Part shown: positions 18,071 to 27,323 of the stretch, piece after piece
Layout: the number at the start of each line of letters is the position of its first letter
How positions within the stretch are numbered: position 1 is the first letter of the stretch
DNA from: Calothrix membranacea FACHB-236
GTDB taxonomy: Bacteria > Cyanobacteriota > Cyanobacteriia > Cyanobacteriales > Nostocaceae
Direction of reading: 5' to 3'
Length of the DNA: 64,000 bases
Assembly (NCBI RefSeq): GCF_014696315.1
Contig: NZ_JACJPX010000009.1
Coordinates: forward strand, 92,503-156,502
Translations under genes and position numbers: made by a program
The notes under the pieces: generated by a model
The model's database searches: none
Told to the model about the DNA's origin: nothing
The model's input: only the letters and a program-made list of their open reading frames with translations

Positions 18071-18418
18071 TTACCCCTTAACCTTTTCCCCCAAGCATTG
18101 TTGATACTCTGCTGACTCCACTAACTCATAAGTATCTCCCAAGGCTGCGGCAAACTTTTGTTCAATAGCCGCCAATTCTTCTGGCGATATAGCTTGCCAT
18201 TGCTCTTTTGTTGCCCAACGAATCACAAATATAATTTCTGTAGGGTCTTGGGGATTCAGCCAAACTTCTTTACCTAAAAACCCAGGATATTGAGCTAGGG
18301 CAGTTGTCCATATTTCCGCATCCTTCTGGATATAGATTTCCCATGTCTGGGAAGCAATTTTAAACTTGAGGAATTCTATAACCACGCCCTGCATTCCTTG
18401 TATTTGCCAATTTGCCAA
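18071..18418 (-). CDS. TIGR03792 family protein (ferredoxin-like fold)
   Basis: The protein has 115 residues. The layout FLKFKIASQTWEIYIQKDAE, a middle YPGFLGKEVW and a C-terminal TYELVESAEYQQCLG matches the cyanobacterial TIGR03792 family, distantly related to antibiotic-biosynthesis monooxygenase-like alpha/beta barrels. No catalytic role is known. The start could be 18418 or the in-frame ATG nine codons in (18394). Confidence 0.82.
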   Translation of the reverse strand: MANWQIQGMQGVVIEFLKFKIASQTWEIYIQKDAEIWTTALAQYPGFLGKEVWLNPQDPTEIIFVIRWATKEQWQAISPEELAAIEQKFAAALGDTYELVESAEYQQCLGEKVKG

Positions 18419-18595
18419 AATAGAGTTGTAGGCTAGAGTAACTACGCTTTTAGCATAGCTGAATTGCGTAGAAGTCAGAACAAGGGCTGGCTGTCTTAAA
18501 ATTAGGGGCTAGGGACTAGAGAAGAGTGATTATCATGTTTGGTTGTGGGATTTTCCCGCGATTAGCTAGTTTTAAATAATTAAGAGGAAGGGAGT

Positions 18596-18919
18596 ATGGA
18601 TAACAACAATTGGATGCAGCAGTTAGTAATGCTTGGTATTGGCACAACATCTTTAGTAGCTGACAAACTGCGACAAGTCAGTGACGAATTAGTCAAAGAT
18701 GGCAAGCTCAATCCTGAGCAGGCAAAAGCTGTAATGGATGATATTGTACAGCAGTTGCGATCGGAGCAAGGCACTTGGGAAACTCAGATGCAACGGCAAA
18801 TGCGTAATATGATGCAAGATTTAGGAGTAGCGCGTCAGTCAGAGGTAGACGAACTGCGGGGTAGAATTGACCGTTTAGAACGTCAAGTGCGGGATTTAGA
18901 AAATAAGCTTTGGCGTTAG
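18596..18919 (+). CDS. Phasin-like coiled-coil protein
   Basis: The protein has 107 residues, almost wholly helical: WMQQLVMLGIGTTSLVADKLRQVSDELVKDGKLNPEQAK, then a C-terminal coiled coil with heptads (VDELRGRIDRLERQVRDLENKL). This matches cyanobacterial phasin-like proteins related to polyhydroxyalkanoate granule-associated proteins. Whether it binds granules here is unknown; no pha genes are near. Ribosome site AGAGGAAGGGAG lies just before the ATG. It precedes the FKBP gene by 78 bp. Confidence 0.82.
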   Translation: MDNNNWMQQLVMLGIGTTSLVADKLRQVSDELVKDGKLNPEQAKAVMDDIVQQLRSEQGTWETQMQRQMRNMMQDLGVARQSEVDELRGRIDRLERQVRDLENKLWR

Positions 18920-18997
18920 GACATCACTTTGTGCTTTAAACTAATTTGTGTCCTATTGGTCATTTTTTCCAAACTACCTAAGTAGGGAGGGTTAATT

Positions 18998-19519
18998 TTG
19001 AAAGCAATTATACTCAGCGTTGGGTTGATGCTGGCGTGTGTTGTAGTTTTAGTATTAGCGCAAATTGGCAGCAAACAAGACTCTGCCATTGCTGCTAATC
19101 TCAGCCAACCAACACCAGCAGCCATAGCTGTCCCTGAAAACAATACCTTGATTGCGAGCAATACTATGTCTGATGCCAATGTTGTCACTACCCCTTCTGG
19201 ATTGAAGTACATTGAAGAAAAAGAGGGGACAGGGGCGACTCCTCAAACCGGACAAAAGGTTGTAGTTCACTACACCGGCACTCTAGAAGATGGTACAAAG
19301 TTTGATAGTTCACGCGATCGCAATCGTCCTTTCGATTTTAATATCGGACGCGGACAAGTGATCAAAGGCTGGGACGAAGGACTCAGTACAATGAAAGTCG
19401 GCGGTCGTCGTAAGTTAATTATCCCACCAGAATTAGGCTATGGCGCTCGTGGTGCTGGTGGCGTAATTCCACCCAACGCCACCCTAATTTTTGACGTGGA
19501 ATTACTAGATGTTAAATAG
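18998..19519 (+). CDS. FKBP-type peptidyl-prolyl cis-trans isomerase, exported
   Basis: The protein has 173 residues. The start is TTG at 18998, supported by AGGGAGG seven nt upstream. An N-terminal hydrophobic signal (about 2-22) is followed by a linker and one FKBP domain (about 65-173) with [17 protein letters not shown], the [17 protein letters not shown] loop and [17 protein letters not shown]. It should speed prolyl isomerisation of proteins in the periplasm or thylakoid lumen, possibly anchored to the membrane. Confidence 0.94.
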   Translation: MKAIILSVGLMLACVVVLVLAQIGSKQDSAIAANLSQPTPAAIAVPENNTLIASNTMSDANVVTTPSGLKYIEEKEGTGATPQTGQKVVVHYTGTLEDGTKFDSSRDRNRPFDFNIGRGQVIKGWDEGLSTMKVGGRRKLIIPPELGYGARGAGGVIPPNATLIFDVELLDVK

Positions 19520-19521
19520 GC

Positions 19522-19567
19522 GCTAGGGATTAGGGACTGGGGACTGGGGACTAGGGACTGGGGATTG
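19522..19567. repeat. STRR1 array downstream of the FKBP gene
   Basis: Six heptamers of GGGGACT/AGGGACT/AGGGATT type begin two bases after the stop codon. Confidence 0.85.
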
Positions 19568-19611
19568 AATTCTGTTCTAGCCCCAGTAATCAATCATTTA
19601 ATAATTACTGA

Positions 19612-22600
19612 TTAATAATTATTTGGTCTTGCGAGGTTTTTAAACTTTGTAAACTGCGGATCGAATAAAAGTTTAACTGTACCAGTTGGGCCGTTGCGGT
19701 GTTTCGCTACTATCACTTCTGCAATACCGCGATCGGGACTATCATTATTGTAGTAATCGTCCCTATATAACATAATTACTAAATCCGCATCCTGTTCAAT
19801 AGAATTATGAACTATGATGTTGTTTGCAATAAAATTATGTAGATTAGGAACTGTTAAATCATAAACTTCTTCGTCTCCATCAGGCTGAATTGCAACGATT
19901 TCATCCCAATAAATATCGCTATTCGCCAAAAGATTTATTTCTGCTGATTTGACAACTGTAGCCAGTCTTGAAGCTCTTTCTCGACTCACATTTTGCTTAT
20001 AAAGTGTTGCTCCACAATGAGTAGCATCAGCTAAAGATTGTATTGATAAAGCTAGACGATCTCCTATTTCTAAACTGTCCAGTCTCTTCCAGCCATTAAT
20101 AGTTAAAAATTTGTGATTACCTGTGGCTCGAATTTTACGACCTAGACGAGTTTTTAATAAAAATACAGGCTTGACTCCTGTTGAAAAGGCATTACTAACT
20201 ATTGCCTTTTCTAACTGCATTGTCGCTTCATTTAATGCCAAAACTGAAAAGCCAGATTTGCCTACTAAATTACGAATTGGTACTTGTAAGCCAGTATCTG
20301 CTAAGGTTACTAAACTATCGCCAGTTAAGCATCCGGATTCTCTTAAATCTGACAACATTGGGCGCTTATTAGTACGTGCTTCCACCCCTCGACTTAGCTG
20401 AGATAAAGCAATAACTGGAACCGATAATTCCCGCGCTAAACCTTTTAAAGAACGCGTAATTTTAGATAATTCTTGTACACGATTATCACCTGCTCCTTCC
20501 ATTAATTGCAAGTAATCTATTACAATTAAACCCAATTCCATGCCTTGTTCTGCTTGCAATCGTCGCGCCTGACTCCGCATTTGGGTTACTGTAAGATTTG
20601 GCGTATCATCAATAAAAATTGGCATCTCTGAAAGCATACCAATAGCCCGGCTTAAAGGTTCCCATTGTGCTTGACTAAGCCTGCCGCTTCTTAAATAACC
20701 ACTTTCAATTCCCGCTTCACTAGCTAATAGACGCTGTACAAGTTGTTCTTTAGACATTTCTAAACTGAAAACAGCGACTGGCATTCTATGAGACGCAGCA
20801 ATATTATAAGCAAGGTTAAGGCAGAAAGCAGTATTGTGAACACATATATCATTAGCGACAAAATTATGTGTTTCTGGAATAGTTAAGTCGTAAACTTGCT
20901 TATAACCTACCGACTCAATAGAAACTATTTCATCCCAATAGACATCACTTGTTGCTAATTGCTGAAGTGGCAAATTTTCTAAAGCAGTGGCTAACATCCA
21001 CAGTCTTTGTCGGCTTACAGCACGTTTACCAACGTGCATATTTGTATAACCTTGAATACCAGCGCGTAGAGCTAAACTAGTCCAACTTTCATTACCTTTT
21101 GCTGTGGCTATTTGTTGCCAAATTTCTACAGGTATTAAGTCACGATTAGTTTGATATTTTCTTTGCAATATTGCATTTGCAACTTTGGCTAATGCTGCTT
21201 CTTTACCAAATATACCTATTTCTGAGATAAAAGTTTTAATAGACAAGGCATCAGTAATATCTAATTGCCAAGCTTGTCTACGACTGTTATTGTACTTAAC
21301 TGAACGTTTTTTCAAAGAGGCAATAATGCCAAACCTTAATAAAAGATGTTGGATTTGTCTTGCTAGTTTTTCACTAACTGTTCCATATCCTAACTGAGAT
21401 TGACCACTAGCCAGGACTGTAGCCCATCCATCTGTAGCGAAAAGACGGTTTAGGAATAAAGATAATTGCGATCGCTCTAATTTAAAAATAATGGGTGGGA
21501 TAGTTTTAGCATGAGCATCTTTACCCCATAAACCTAATTCCTCTAACCAAACTGTCAAAGCATTTTTACTAGACTTGCTAATGCTAGAAAATCCATGAGG
21601 TGCAAATTCTGCTGGCTCTAATTGCAGAATTGTACATAATCTGGCAAAAGTTTTAAAATTTGGAGCACACTCACCTTGTTTCCATATACAAAGTAAAGAT
21701 GGAGTTACCCCCAATTCCTTACTCAACTTTTTAGCTGATACACCTTGAGACTGCATAACAGTATGTAAGCGTTGAGCGAAAAGCTGCCTTTGAATAGTAA
21801 TAAACTCTAAATCTCCTCGCACGCAGAAAGATGGTGTACGTTGTCCTTGAGAAGTTTCACAACGCACTTTCAAACCACCAAAATCTGTAACTGCTTGTGA
21901 GAAATCGGCTTGTATTAATGGATTACTATTGGTAAATCGGGCACTGCTATTAGTTAATCCGCCATCACCAATTAAATAAGCCAATAACTTGACTTCGCAC
22001 TCACGGATATTTTCTGTGCCGAACACATCTATTTTTCGAGGTACGGCAATTTTATCACCCACTTTTAAATTCGCTAATTGCTGCCAACCTTGAATCGTCA
22101 AATATGGATGGGTGAGAGTTGTCTCAATCGTTCTGCCTAAGCGAGTAGTCAGCCGAAAAACTGGTTTAATACCATCATCTACAAAAGCAGATGGTTGGGT
22201 AAAAGTAAATTTCCAATCATTATTCAACGTCAATAAAGAGCCACGACGTTGGTTATATAATTCTTCAATTGTGGCAATTTGCCCATTTTCTAAAACAATT
22301 TCTGAATCAAAGCTGAGGCATTTTCCCATTGCAGGCCTTGCAGCCACAATAATCAAATCAGAACGCTGAAAGCCACTAGTAAGCGCATCTAAATCGTAAA
22401 AACTACAAGTAATCCCAGGTAAAGCAATGCCTTGATTTCGCTCTTCAATATCCTGAAAATTACTAATTAATGTATCAGAAATATGAACCAATCCTGATTG
22501 GGCACGTTCTTGAGTAATGCCAAATACTTTTTGTTCTGCTTGATCTAAAACAATTGGTAAATCTTTCTCGGTTTCATAACCAAGATGGACAATTTCATTA

Positions 22601-22983
22601 CCAGCTTTTATTAACTGTCGTCGCTGGTATTTATCCATGACTAAGCTAGCTAAAGCGTCAATATTAACGGCTGACACTGTGCGATCTACAAGAGTAGCTA
22701 ATTTATTTCTCCCACCAATGCGATTCAGCAAATCGTGATCCGCTAGCCAACTTGTCACCGCCAGCAAGTCTGTAGGTTTACCCTGTGCGTGCAGTCGCAG
22801 TGCGGCTTGGTAAATATCTTTATGGGCGCTAATGTAAAAAGCTTCGGCAACTAAGCGATCGCTAACTCTTCCAATCGCTTCTGGATCTAGCAAAATCCCC
22901 CCCAAAATCGCTTCTTCTGCCTCAATATTTTGGGGTGGAAGGCGATCGCTACCATTGCCTTGAAAACTTAGTTCTTCAGCCAT
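19612..22983 (-). CDS. dnaB: Replicative DNA helicase DnaB interrupted by two inteins
   Basis: The precursor has 1123 residues and would splice to about 451, the normal DnaB size. Extein parts: 1-221 (N-terminal domain and start of the RecA-like ATPase, up to PAMGK of Walker A), 718-884 (Walker B LGLIVIDYLQLM, SQLSRGVEAR) and 1061-1123 (SIEQDADLVIMLYRDD and the C-terminus). Intein 1 splits the Walker A motif between K221 and T718, so without splicing there is no ATPase. Intein 2 sits at the RESG/SIEQ site used by the Synechocystis DnaB intein. DnaB unwinds DNA ahead of the replisome. It follows rplI in the same direction, the usual bacterial pairing. Confidence 0.97.
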   Translation of the reverse strand: MAEELSFQGNGSDRLPPQNIEAEEAILGGILLDPEAIGRVSDRLVAEAFYISAHKDIYQAALRLHAQGKPTDLLAVTSWLADHDLLNRIGGRNKLATLVDRTVSAVNIDALASLVMDKYQRRQLIKAGNEIVHLGYETEKDLPIVLDQAEQKVFGITQERAQSGLVHISDTLISNFQDIEERNQGIALPGITCSFYDLDALTSGFQRSDLIIVAARPAMGKCLSFDSEIVLENGQIATIEELYNQRRGSLLTLNNDWKFTFTQPSAFVDDGIKPVFRLTTRLGRTIETTLTHPYLTIQGWQQLANLKVGDKIAVPRKIDVFGTENIRECEVKLLAYLIGDGGLTNSSARFTNSNPLIQADFSQAVTDFGGLKVRCETSQGQRTPSFCVRGDLEFITIQRQLFAQRLHTVMQSQGVSAKKLSKELGVTPSLLCIWKQGECAPNFKTFARLCTILQLEPAEFAPHGFSSISKSSKNALTVWLEELGLWGKDAHAKTIPPIIFKLERSQLSLFLNRLFATDGWATVLASGQSQLGYGTVSEKLARQIQHLLLRFGIIASLKKRSVKYNNSRRQAWQLDITDALSIKTFISEIGIFGKEAALAKVANAILQRKYQTNRDLIPVEIWQQIATAKGNESWTSLALRAGIQGYTNMHVGKRAVSRQRLWMLATALENLPLQQLATSDVYWDEIVSIESVGYKQVYDLTIPETHNFVANDICVHNTAFCLNLAYNIAASHRMPVAVFSLEMSKEQLVQRLLASEAGIESGYLRSGRLSQAQWEPLSRAIGMLSEMPIFIDDTPNLTVTQMRSQARRLQAEQGMELGLIVIDYLQLMEGAGDNRVQELSKITRSLKGLARELSVPVIALSQLSRGVEARTNKRPMLSDLRESGCLTGDSLVTLADTGLQVPIRNLVGKSGFSVLALNEATMQLEKAIVSNAFSTGVKPVFLLKTRLGRKIRATGNHKFLTINGWKRLDSLEIGDRLALSIQSLADATHCGATLYKQNVSRERASRLATVVKSAEINLLANSDIYWDEIVAIQPDGDEEVYDLTVPNLHNFIANNIIVHNSIEQDADLVIMLYRDDYYNNDSPDRGIAEVIVAKHRNGPTGTVKLLFDPQFTKFKNLARPNNY
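19804..20331 (-). other. DnaB intein 2, natural mini-intein
   Basis: Residues 885-1060 (176 aa). Starts C885 (CLTGDSLVTL), block B GNHKFLTINGW, block F YWDEIVAI...VYDLTVPNLHNF, ends IIVHN before S1061. No LAGLIDADG motif. Its linker (VSRERASRLATVV) resembles the one before block F in intein 1, so it looks like the remnant left after loss of the endonuclease. Confidence 0.95.
20833..22320 (-). other. DnaB intein 1, full-length, with LAGLIDADG endonuclease and inserted HTH
   Basis: Residues 222-717 (496 aa). Starts C222 (CLSFDSEIV), block B near 287-303 (TTLTHPYLTIQGW), ends in VHN before T718. LAGLIDADG motifs: LLAYLIGDGGL (333-343) and LFLNRLFATDGWA (509-521), both with the acidic residue. 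Between them, residues about 403-462 look like an XRE-type helix-turn-helix (KKLSKELGVTPSLLCIWKQG). Confidence 0.95.
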
Positions 22984-23040
22984 AAGGGATGTTAAATTGG
23001 CGATCCAGATTGCTCTAATACTCTGCTCATGCGAAACCTG

Positions 23041-23082
23041 CTGTTAATTCGTAATTTTTAATTCGTAATTCGTAATTAGTCC
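23041..23082. repeat. AATTCGTA heptamer-type repeats between rplI and dnaB
   Basis: Several TTAATTCGTAA units in the gap; a related inverted stretch (GAATTACGAATTAGG...ACGAATTA) lies at about 23168-23195, just after the rplI stop. Confidence 0.55.
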
Positions 23083-23201
23083 GCAGATAAATTTGGTAAC
23101 TAGAAACAAGCAAAATATTTGTTTTGTTACCTCAACGAATCTAGTTACTCTGCGTCCTAAATAAATTCAGAATTACGAATTAGGCATTACGAATTATTCA
23201 G

Positions 23202-23660
23202 TTAGCTAGCAACAACTTCAATGGTTACTTGTGCGGTTACTTCTGAATGTAGCTTAATTTCAGCTTTGTAAGTGCCCAGGTGGTTAATATCGGGGAGGGT
23301 AATACCGCGACGATCAATTTCTTGATTGGTAGCTGCTTGAATTGCATCTGCAACATCTTGAGCGGTAACAGTACCGAAAATAGCTTCGTTTTCACCAACC
23401 TGCTTGGCAATCTTCAAGTTGCCAATTTTTTCTAAAGCTGCTTGTTGTTCTAAAGCTTGTTGTCTCAGCTCTAATTGCCGTTGACGTTCTTGTTCTCGAC
23501 GGCGTTCTACTTGCTTGAGAATACCAGGAGTAGCATGAGTTGCCAATTTCTGCGGAATTAGATAATTACGAGCATAGCCAGGAGCTACATCTACTAAATC
23601 GCCTAATTTTCCTAGCTTACTCACATCTTGAGTTAAAACTAACTGTACGCGTTTCGCCAT
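23202..23660 (-). CDS. rplI: 50S ribosomal protein bL9
   Basis: The protein has 152 residues. The N-terminal domain carries the signature [18 protein letters not shown] (about 23-40), followed by the long connecting helix ([19 protein letters not shown]) and the C-terminal RNA-binding domain. Binds 23S rRNA at the base of the L1 stalk. Upstream of dnaB in the same direction, with a 218-bp gap holding ATTCGTA heptamers. Confidence 0.98.
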   Translation of the reverse strand: MAKRVQLVLTQDVSKLGKLGDLVDVAPGYARNYLIPQKLATHATPGILKQVERRREQERQRQLELRQQALEQQAALEKIGNLKIAKQVGENEAIFGTVTAQDVADAIQAATNQEIDRRGITLPDINHLGTYKAEIKLHSEVTAQVTIEVVAS

Positions 23661-23825
23661 TGTTTTTCGTTTTCCTGTAGAATCTCATTAACTTGGGTTG
23701 CAGCCGGATAGCTTACAGATGTGTAGCTGTATCCCAAGCGGCTTGGTCAATACCCTAAAGCTTACAGATCCTAGCGAATCGCAGGGTGCGATCGCAACTA
23801 TTAGGGTGCAAAAAAATTGTATCGC

Positions 23826-24905
23826 TTATAGCGCCGCGATCGCGCGATCTACCAAATCCAGTCCTTGAGAGACTACCGCATTCCGCCAACCCCGATCCGC
23901 AGGCACAAAAACTTCCATTAACCGCTGACTTGTCGATTCTTTAGAAGGGTGATTGGCTGGCGAAAAGAAATGAGCGCGGTTTTCTGCTCGTAATGCCTCC
24001 ACTACTTGAATTACTGAATAAGTACCAAATTCTGCGGTAAGATACCTGTAATTACATTGGGGAGCTTTTGCCTGACACCAATTTCCCAATCCTCCACGAA
24101 ACTTGTAAGCAACTTTTCTCCTTTGATAAGGTTCCACATAGTCTGCACCAAACTTCGCAATTAGCCATTGGGTAGACTCAGACTCCGGCGGATAATCAAT
24201 GAAAAGTTTATAGGTTGCCTTCTTACCTAACCCTGTATGTAAATCAAGATGTACGACATCTGTGGCATTCCTCACCCACCGAGCAAAATGAGCATCAAGA
24301 ATTTGGTAAGTCTTTGAGGGTTGATGTCCGCCAAAAAATAACCCTTGGGGAAAATCATATTGTCCTACTGGTAGCGTGCTGGTTAAAGAATTAATGCCAT
24401 AGCGGAGAATAATCGCGATCGCTTTTAACAAAAATGGCTCAAATTTAGATGGTGGCGAAGCGGGGTTGAAAAAAGCATTTAACTCCCCATACTTTGCCGG
24501 ACTCCCACTGTAGGCTTCGCCAGGAAGCAGAAAATTACGGTTGAGGTCGATATTCTCCTCATTCCACCTTCTGCGCCAAGCAAAGCCGTAAGGATTCAAG
24601 GCGTGTAAAAGTAATAAAGCAATCCCCTGGCTTTGGTTCCAATTGACAAGATGCTTCTCTAGGAAAGCACATTGTACAGCAGAACCAAAAAATCCCTCCA
24701 CGCCATGCAATCCACTGGAGACAACTACAATCTTTTGAGAATTGGGGTTTCCCAGGAAAGCTACATCAATAGTCAAGTCTTCCCCATCTGGCCCAGTTTG
24801 CTCTATGGAGTATGCTTCTAAGGTACATCCCAAAGCCAACGCCGCATCCCGAAACCGCTTCCGCGCTGCGTTGTAATTAGGACAAAAACCAGCATCATCA
24901 GACAT
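23826..24905 (-). CDS. DUF2817 / M14-like metallopeptidase family protein
   Basis: The protein has 359 residues and matches the DUF2817 family: SSGLHGVEGFFGSAVQCAFL near 83-102 with the zinc-type H-x-x-E, then ALNPYGFAWRRRWNEENIDLNRNF with the typical NR pair, a later HLDLHTGLGKKA with the third histidine, and a C-terminal AEFGTYSVIQV with the catalytic-type glutamate. These resemble zinc carboxypeptidases, so it is a likely soluble amidohydrolase or peptidase. No signal peptide. Substrate unknown. Confidence 0.88.
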   Translation of the reverse strand: MSDDAGFCPNYNAARKRFRDAALALGCTLEAYSIEQTGPDGEDLTIDVAFLGNPNSQKIVVVSSGLHGVEGFFGSAVQCAFLEKHLVNWNQSQGIALLLLHALNPYGFAWRRRWNEENIDLNRNFLLPGEAYSGSPAKYGELNAFFNPASPPSKFEPFLLKAIAIILRYGINSLTSTLPVGQYDFPQGLFFGGHQPSKTYQILDAHFARWVRNATDVVHLDLHTGLGKKATYKLFIDYPPESESTQWLIAKFGADYVEPYQRRKVAYKFRGGLGNWCQAKAPQCNYRYLTAEFGTYSVIQVVEALRAENRAHFFSPANHPSKESTSQRLMEVFVPADRGWRNAVVSQGLDLVDRAIAAL

Positions 24906-24912
24906 ACAAACA

Positions 24913-24960
24913 ACTCATCACAAATACCAAATGACCAATGACCAATGACTAATGACAAAT
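24913..24960. repeat. CCAATGA heptamer repeats
   Basis: Tandem CCAATGA, CTAATGA and CAAATGA-type units fill the gap between gloB and the DUF2817 gene. Confidence 0.7.
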
Positions 24961-24962
24961 AA

Positions 24963-25736
24963 CTAAAATCTATCTTTCATACCCCTAATCCGTGCAAAAG
25001 TCTGCACCGGATCGTCACTCTTAGCGGCCGATTGTAGTGTTGGTTGCTCCCAGCGTAAAAAAGGATTGGTAAGTTTCTCCACCCCTATTGTTGAAGGAAT
25101 GGTAGCTTTTCCCTGATTACGGTAAGCTTTCACTTCATCAAAGCGTTTTTGTAAGTCAGCGTTTTCACCATCAACAGTCAGGGCAAATTGTAAATTTTTT
25201 AACGTATACTCATGGGCGCACCAGACCTGTGTATTATCAGGTAGAGAGCGCAGTTTATTTAACGAGTTCACCATTTGTGCAGGAGTCCCTTCAAATATAC
25301 GACCGCAACCCCCTGCAAATAGGGTATCACCACAGAATAAGTCCCCTGCTTCTGTGGCTACTTCTGGGGGAAAATAGTAAGCAATGTGCGCGCGGGTATG
25401 TCCGGGAACGAAGATGACTTCAGCCACGCGATCGCCAAATGGTACATGATCGCCATCTTCGAGAAACACTGTTTGTCCTGGGATTCTTCCTTGATCTTCA
25501 GTTCCAGCATAGACTATCGCCTCTGGAAACTTTTGTATTAGCTGCTGATTACCACCCACATGATCGTGATGATGGTGGGTATTAAAAATCGCTACTAACT
25601 TAGCGTTAAGTTCTGTCAGTTTCCTGAATACAGGTTCAGCCTCTGCGGGATCGACAGCAGCGGCGATATTTTGCGTGCGATCGTACAGCAAGAATATATA
25701 GTTATCCGAGAGTGCTTCCAGACGAATGACCTGCAT
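24963..25736 (-). CDS. gloB: Hydroxyacylglutathione hydrolase (glyoxalase II)
   Basis: With the start at the ATG at 25736 ([19 protein letters not shown] lies 8 nt upstream) the protein has 257 residues, the family size. A frame nine codons longer exists but lacks this site. The metallo-beta-lactamase metal motif THHHHDH is at 53-59, with later ligands in FVPGHTRAH and [13 protein letters not shown], and CAHEYT near the end. It hydrolyses S-lactoylglutathione to lactate and glutathione in methylglyoxal detoxification. Confidence 0.96.
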   Translation of the reverse strand: MQVIRLEALSDNYIFLLYDRTQNIAAAVDPAEAEPVFRKLTELNAKLVAIFNTHHHHDHVGGNQQLIQKFPEAIVYAGTEDQGRIPGQTVFLEDGDHVPFGDRVAEVIFVPGHTRAHIAYYFPPEVATEAGDLFCGDTLFAGGCGRIFEGTPAQMVNSLNKLRSLPDNTQVWCAHEYTLKNLQFALTVDGENADLQKRFDEVKAYRNQGKATIPSTIGVEKLTNPFLRWEQPTLQSAAKSDDPVQTFARIRGMKDRF

Positions 25737-26109
25737 AAACTCAATTTCCTCAGAGCAGAACATCAGAGCTATTTTTACTAACTATACGAATTATTTATAT
25801 TTTGTTCATTGTAGCGGGAAAAATTATGAAACTTCCGAATAGACAACCGTATTTTCTCGGTGATACATATGACAATAATTATTAAGCCATGAGATTAATC
25901 AGTAAAATTTCTCTGGAAAGAAGCATAAATGCGACGCTAGATTAATGTTGTTCTTTTTTGTCATCAGGACAATAAGAATTTCGGTCATCAGGCATCAACA
26001 ATATTTGTTTTATTCATGAAAATTTAATATTTTATAAATTTTCTTGCCAACTTTTTTCTAAGAAAGTCTAGCAAATATTGTCATGCTCACCTGCATCTAT
26101 AGGAGATTT
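25737..26109. other. Intergenic region without recognisable gene
   Basis: AT-rich spacer between divergent genes. A direct repeat GTCATCAGG occurs at about 25960 and 25983. An AGGAG ribosome site at 26101-26105 belongs to the next gene. Confidence 0.5.
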
Positions 26110-26337
26110 ATGAATTCACCAGCATTGCTTTATCCAAGCATCAGTACCCCAGCAGAAATTGCTGTCAAGAAAATTGTCGATCAAATTCTTTCATCAGGCA
26201 AAATGAGCCGTCAAGACCATAATTTACTGACATCCACTATTTTAGCTAATGGTGATATTACTGAGGGAGAACGCCGTTTAATTAATCGTGTTTTCGATCA
26301 TATACAAACAGGACAGCTGAAATTGTTAGATTGGTAA
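26110..26337 (+). CDS. Small conserved cyanobacterial helical protein of unknown function
   Basis: The ATG at 26110 follows AGGAG with five bases between, better than an upstream in-frame ATG at 26083. It gives 75 residues. The pattern (VKKIVDQILSSGKMSRQDHNLL, then ITEGERRLINRVFDHIQTGQLKLLDW) is fully helical and resembles short cyanobacterial proteins with a basic-residue-then-NRVFD ending. No known function. It precedes the glycosyltransferase cluster by 128 bp, separated by a strong hairpin. Confidence 0.7.
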   Translation: MNSPALLYPSISTPAEIAVKKIVDQILSSGKMSRQDHNLLTSTILANGDITEGERRLINRVFDHIQTGQLKLLDW

Positions 26338-26402
26338 TAAAGGATAAGTAATTCATTATTTTCTATGAAAGTAATGATATCAAAAAACACTGTTTAATAT
26401 TT

Positions 26403-26438
26403 AGCTAATGCTTGTTGTTTAGGCAGCAAGCATTAGCT
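26403..26438. promoter_or_regulatory. Strong 12-bp hairpin between small gene and glycosyltransferase
   Basis: Perfect arms AGCTAATGCTTG (26403-26414) and CAAGCATTAGCT (26427-26438) with a 12-nt loop. No T-run follows on either strand, so it is not a standard intrinsic terminator. It may be a protein-binding dyad or an RNA stability element. Confidence 0.55.
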
Positions 26439-26465
26439 GTTGAATAATAAAATATTATAAAAATT

Positions 26466-27305
26466 ATGAACTCCGAACAAGGATTTATTACTATTTTAAC
26501 TGGAATGTACTCTTTTCAAGACTGCATTCATTTTTTGGCATCTGTGAGAAAATTTCATCAAGAACCAATCATTATTTTAATCGACCGTGTTCCGCCAATC
26601 TTTTATCCTTTCCTAAAAGCATTCAAAAATGTCATTTTAAAACCTGCACCAGCAAATGAAAATACTGTTTTAGCATCACGAGAAGCAAAATTAGCTTTGT
26701 ATGCAACTTCGGAATTTCAAAAAACCATCTACTTAGATTCAGATATTTGCTTACTATCACCAATTAATGATGTATTTGAAGCTTTAGAAATAGAAGATTT
26801 ATTATTAACCGAGGATGTACAGCCAAGTATTATTAAAGCCACAAATCTATTAAGAGGTAAACAGCAAGATATATTAGCAGATGTTTTACCAACTTTACAA
26901 GCGGTAGGTTTACCTCTGCAGGAAGATAGTATTCAATACAATGGTGGCTTTATTGCTTTTCGTAAAACAGAAATAACTGCTAAATTCTTTGATGAGTTCA
27001 AGCGTTATTTTGAAATTATCAAGAATAATCAAGATAAATTGCTGTTAAAAGACCAAGGTGCTTTTGCGGCTGCGATCGCAACCGTTAAACCAAAGATAAA
27101 AGTCTTACCTCCTACCTATAATTACCTCAGCAAATGGAAGGAAGCGTATAACATTCATGAGGGTATCAAAGTGCTGCACTGTACTTACCCTTATCGACCT
27201 CAATATGCTAAAGATGTTACTCGCTCTGTTTACACGAGAATATTTGATAAATTAGCACCACTATTTCTGCCAAATCAAATTACTAACCCTTGGCGTACTA
27301 AATAA
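26466..27305 (+). CDS. GT8-like glycosyltransferase
   Basis: The protein has 279 residues with an alpha/beta GT-A look: the N-terminal GFITILTGMYSFQDCIHFLASV, and the metal-binding DXD as YLDSDIC (about 92-98). The later IQYNGGFIAFRK and LLKDQGAFAAAI correspond to acceptor and donor regions in GT8-like enzymes, and HCTYPYRPQ sits near the C-terminus. It would transfer a hexose to a glycan at the cytoplasmic face. First gene of the cluster; the next gene follows after 18 bp. Confidence 0.82.
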   Translation: MNSEQGFITILTGMYSFQDCIHFLASVRKFHQEPIIILIDRVPPIFYPFLKAFKNVILKPAPANENTVLASREAKLALYATSEFQKTIYLDSDICLLSPINDVFEALEIEDLLLTEDVQPSIIKATNLLRGKQQDILADVLPTLQAVGLPLQEDSIQYNGGFIAFRKTEITAKFFDEFKRYFEIIKNNQDKLLLKDQGAFAAAIATVKPKIKVLPPTYNYLSKWKEAYNIHEGIKVLHCTYPYRPQYAKDVTRSVYTRIFDKLAPLFLPNQITNPWRTK

Positions 27306-27323
27306 TTTTAATTAATAAATCAA

